From: an uncultured Caryophanales bacterium
Lineage (GTDB): Bacteria; Bacillota_I; Bacilli_A; RFN20; CAG-288
Direction: 5' to 3'
Assembly: GCA_937896065.1 (NCBI GenBank)
Contig: CALBLI010000015.1
Coordinates: 1-39,579 of the forward strand
DNA length: 39,579 nt
In this document: positions 38,820-39,579 of the stretch, in pieces
Numbering within the stretch: position 1 is the stretch's first letter
How the letters are laid out: every line of letters starts with the position of its first letter
Notes under the pieces: model-generated
Databases searched by the model: none
The model's input: only the letters and a program-made list of their open reading frames with translations
Told to the model about the DNA's origin: nothing
Program-made: the position numbers and the translations under genes

Positions 38820-39579
38820 AAACAATAAGGTACCTAAATTAAGATTTCCTGAGTTTAATGATGAATGGTCTACCTCAAAATTTGGAAATATGGTCAAAAT
38901 TGAAAGAGGAGGATCCCCTAGACCTATTGCAAAATATATTTCAAAAAATAACGATGGTATAAATTGGATTAAAATAAGTGATGCAGAACAATCAGGATAC
39001 ATAAATAAAACAAAAGAAAAAATAATTTCTGAAGGAATAAAAAATACTAGACTTGTATATAAAGGCGATCTAATCTTATCAAATTCTATGAGTTTTGGCA
39101 GACCATACATTTTAAACATTAATGGTGCTATTCATGATGGTTGGTTATTGATATCGGAATTTAGTAATAAATTTAACAAAGCGTTTTTAAGGGAATACTT
39201 AGGAAGCAATATATGCAAATCACAATATTACAAAGCCGCTGCTGGCGGAGTTGTTTCTAACTTGAATAAAGAAATTGTGAAATCAATATCTATTTCTTAT
39301 CCGTCAATGATTGAGCAAAATAAAATAGTTAAATTCTTAGCAGTAATAGATTGCAAACTAGAAAATATAAAAGCAAAAATATCTATCCTTAAAAAGTATA
39401 AAGAAGGAATTAAAAAATATGTAATGAAAGATACAATAAAATTTTGGAAAACTGGAATCGGAAATGCTATTGAACTAAAAAATTATCTTTTTGAAAAAAA
39501 TGAATATTGTGTAAAAAATGGTTTGTATCCACACATAACATTATCAACTGAAGGTATAACTGATAAATCTGAAAGATAT
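38818..39579 (+). CDS. hsdS: Type I restriction specificity subunit (HsdS), no start codon, cut by window end
   Basis: An open frame of about 254 codons, read by hand, begins right after an in-frame TAA (38806) and overlaps the end of the recombinase gene. It opens with KVPKLRFPEFNDEW, the standard N-terminal segment of HsdS, but there is no ATG, GTG or TTG before it. The first in-frame ATG (38890) would remove that segment. The first target-recognition domain follows (IERGGSPRPI, then DGINWIKISDA), then the conserved coiled-coil spacer (EQNKIVKFLAVID at 39313, LKKYKEGIKKYV), and a second recognition domain begins before the window ends. The missing start suggests a silent cassette for recombination, or a start supplied by rearrangement. 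hsdM and hsdR are not in the window. Confidence 0.85.

Noticed and set aside
38805..39119. A 104-residue minus-strand open frame antisense to hsdS
   Set aside because: The plus strand here encodes a clear HsdS over the whole stretch; the antisense frame shows no family motif and no ribosome-binding site.

Overview
The window is a strongly A+T-rich chromosomal segment from a low-GC, Gram-positive-derived bacterium. The gene order (ybeY/cdd-era-recO-glyS-dnaG-rpoD-trmK; mraZ-rsmH-ftsL; dnaB-dnaI) is that of Bacilli and their wall-reduced relatives. TGA is used as a stop: it overlaps the era start in an ATGA, and it ends the C39 gene. The organism therefore does not use the Mycoplasma code. A class III ribonucleotide reductase (nrdD/nrdG) and a D-lactate-type dehydrogenase point to an anaerobic or fermentative life. 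My best guess is an uncultured gut-type lineage near RF39, Erysipelotrichales or Acholeplasma; this is inference from gene content, not from a marker tree.

Layout. 1-1331 (minus): rpmG-efp-yneF with a consensus promoter and a terminator. 1392-2449 (plus): ispG of the MEP isoprenoid pathway. 2476-9594 (minus): apt-rel-hisS-aspS-DEAD-box helicase, tightly packed. 9667-10536 (plus): ispH, the last MEP enzyme. 10537-20250 (minus): the macromolecular-synthesis cluster, with a ybeY-cdd gene fusion, era, recO, glyS, dnaG, rpoD, a second and divergent sigma-70 gene, and trmK. 20396-23851 (minus): dnaB, a dnaI-like gene with a destroyed P-loop, and a C39 peptidase/ABC-membrane protein with no ATPase domain. 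23994-28361 (plus): pyk, a ROK kinase without the zinc motif, and thrS. 28391-30187 (minus): mraZ-rsmH-ftsL behind four helically phased MraZ-type boxes. 30227-32749 (plus): an AEC-family carrier plus D-2-hydroxyacid dehydrogenase unit with its own promoter and terminator. 32767-36680 (minus): nrdD-nrdG and degV. 36840-37666 (plus): a ZIP metal transporter with a palindrome on its -10 box. 37807-39579 (plus): the accessory end of the window, with a frameshifted tyrosine recombinase followed directly by a type I restriction specificity gene (hsdS) that has no start codon and runs off the window.

Most of the window is housekeeping: translation, tRNA charging, replication initiation, transcription initiation and isoprenoid synthesis. 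The unusual points lie inside these genes: an EF-P without the PGKG modification loop, a second sigma factor lacking the promoter-melting tryptophans, repeated sigma-1.1-like modules, a helicase-loader homologue that should not bind ATP normally, and several genes whose predicted promoters leave almost no 5' leader. The right end looks like the edge of a recombinase-linked, possibly phase-variable type I restriction locus. No rRNA, tRNA, CRISPR array or insertion sequence was recognised, and no gene-free gap exceeds 300 bases.
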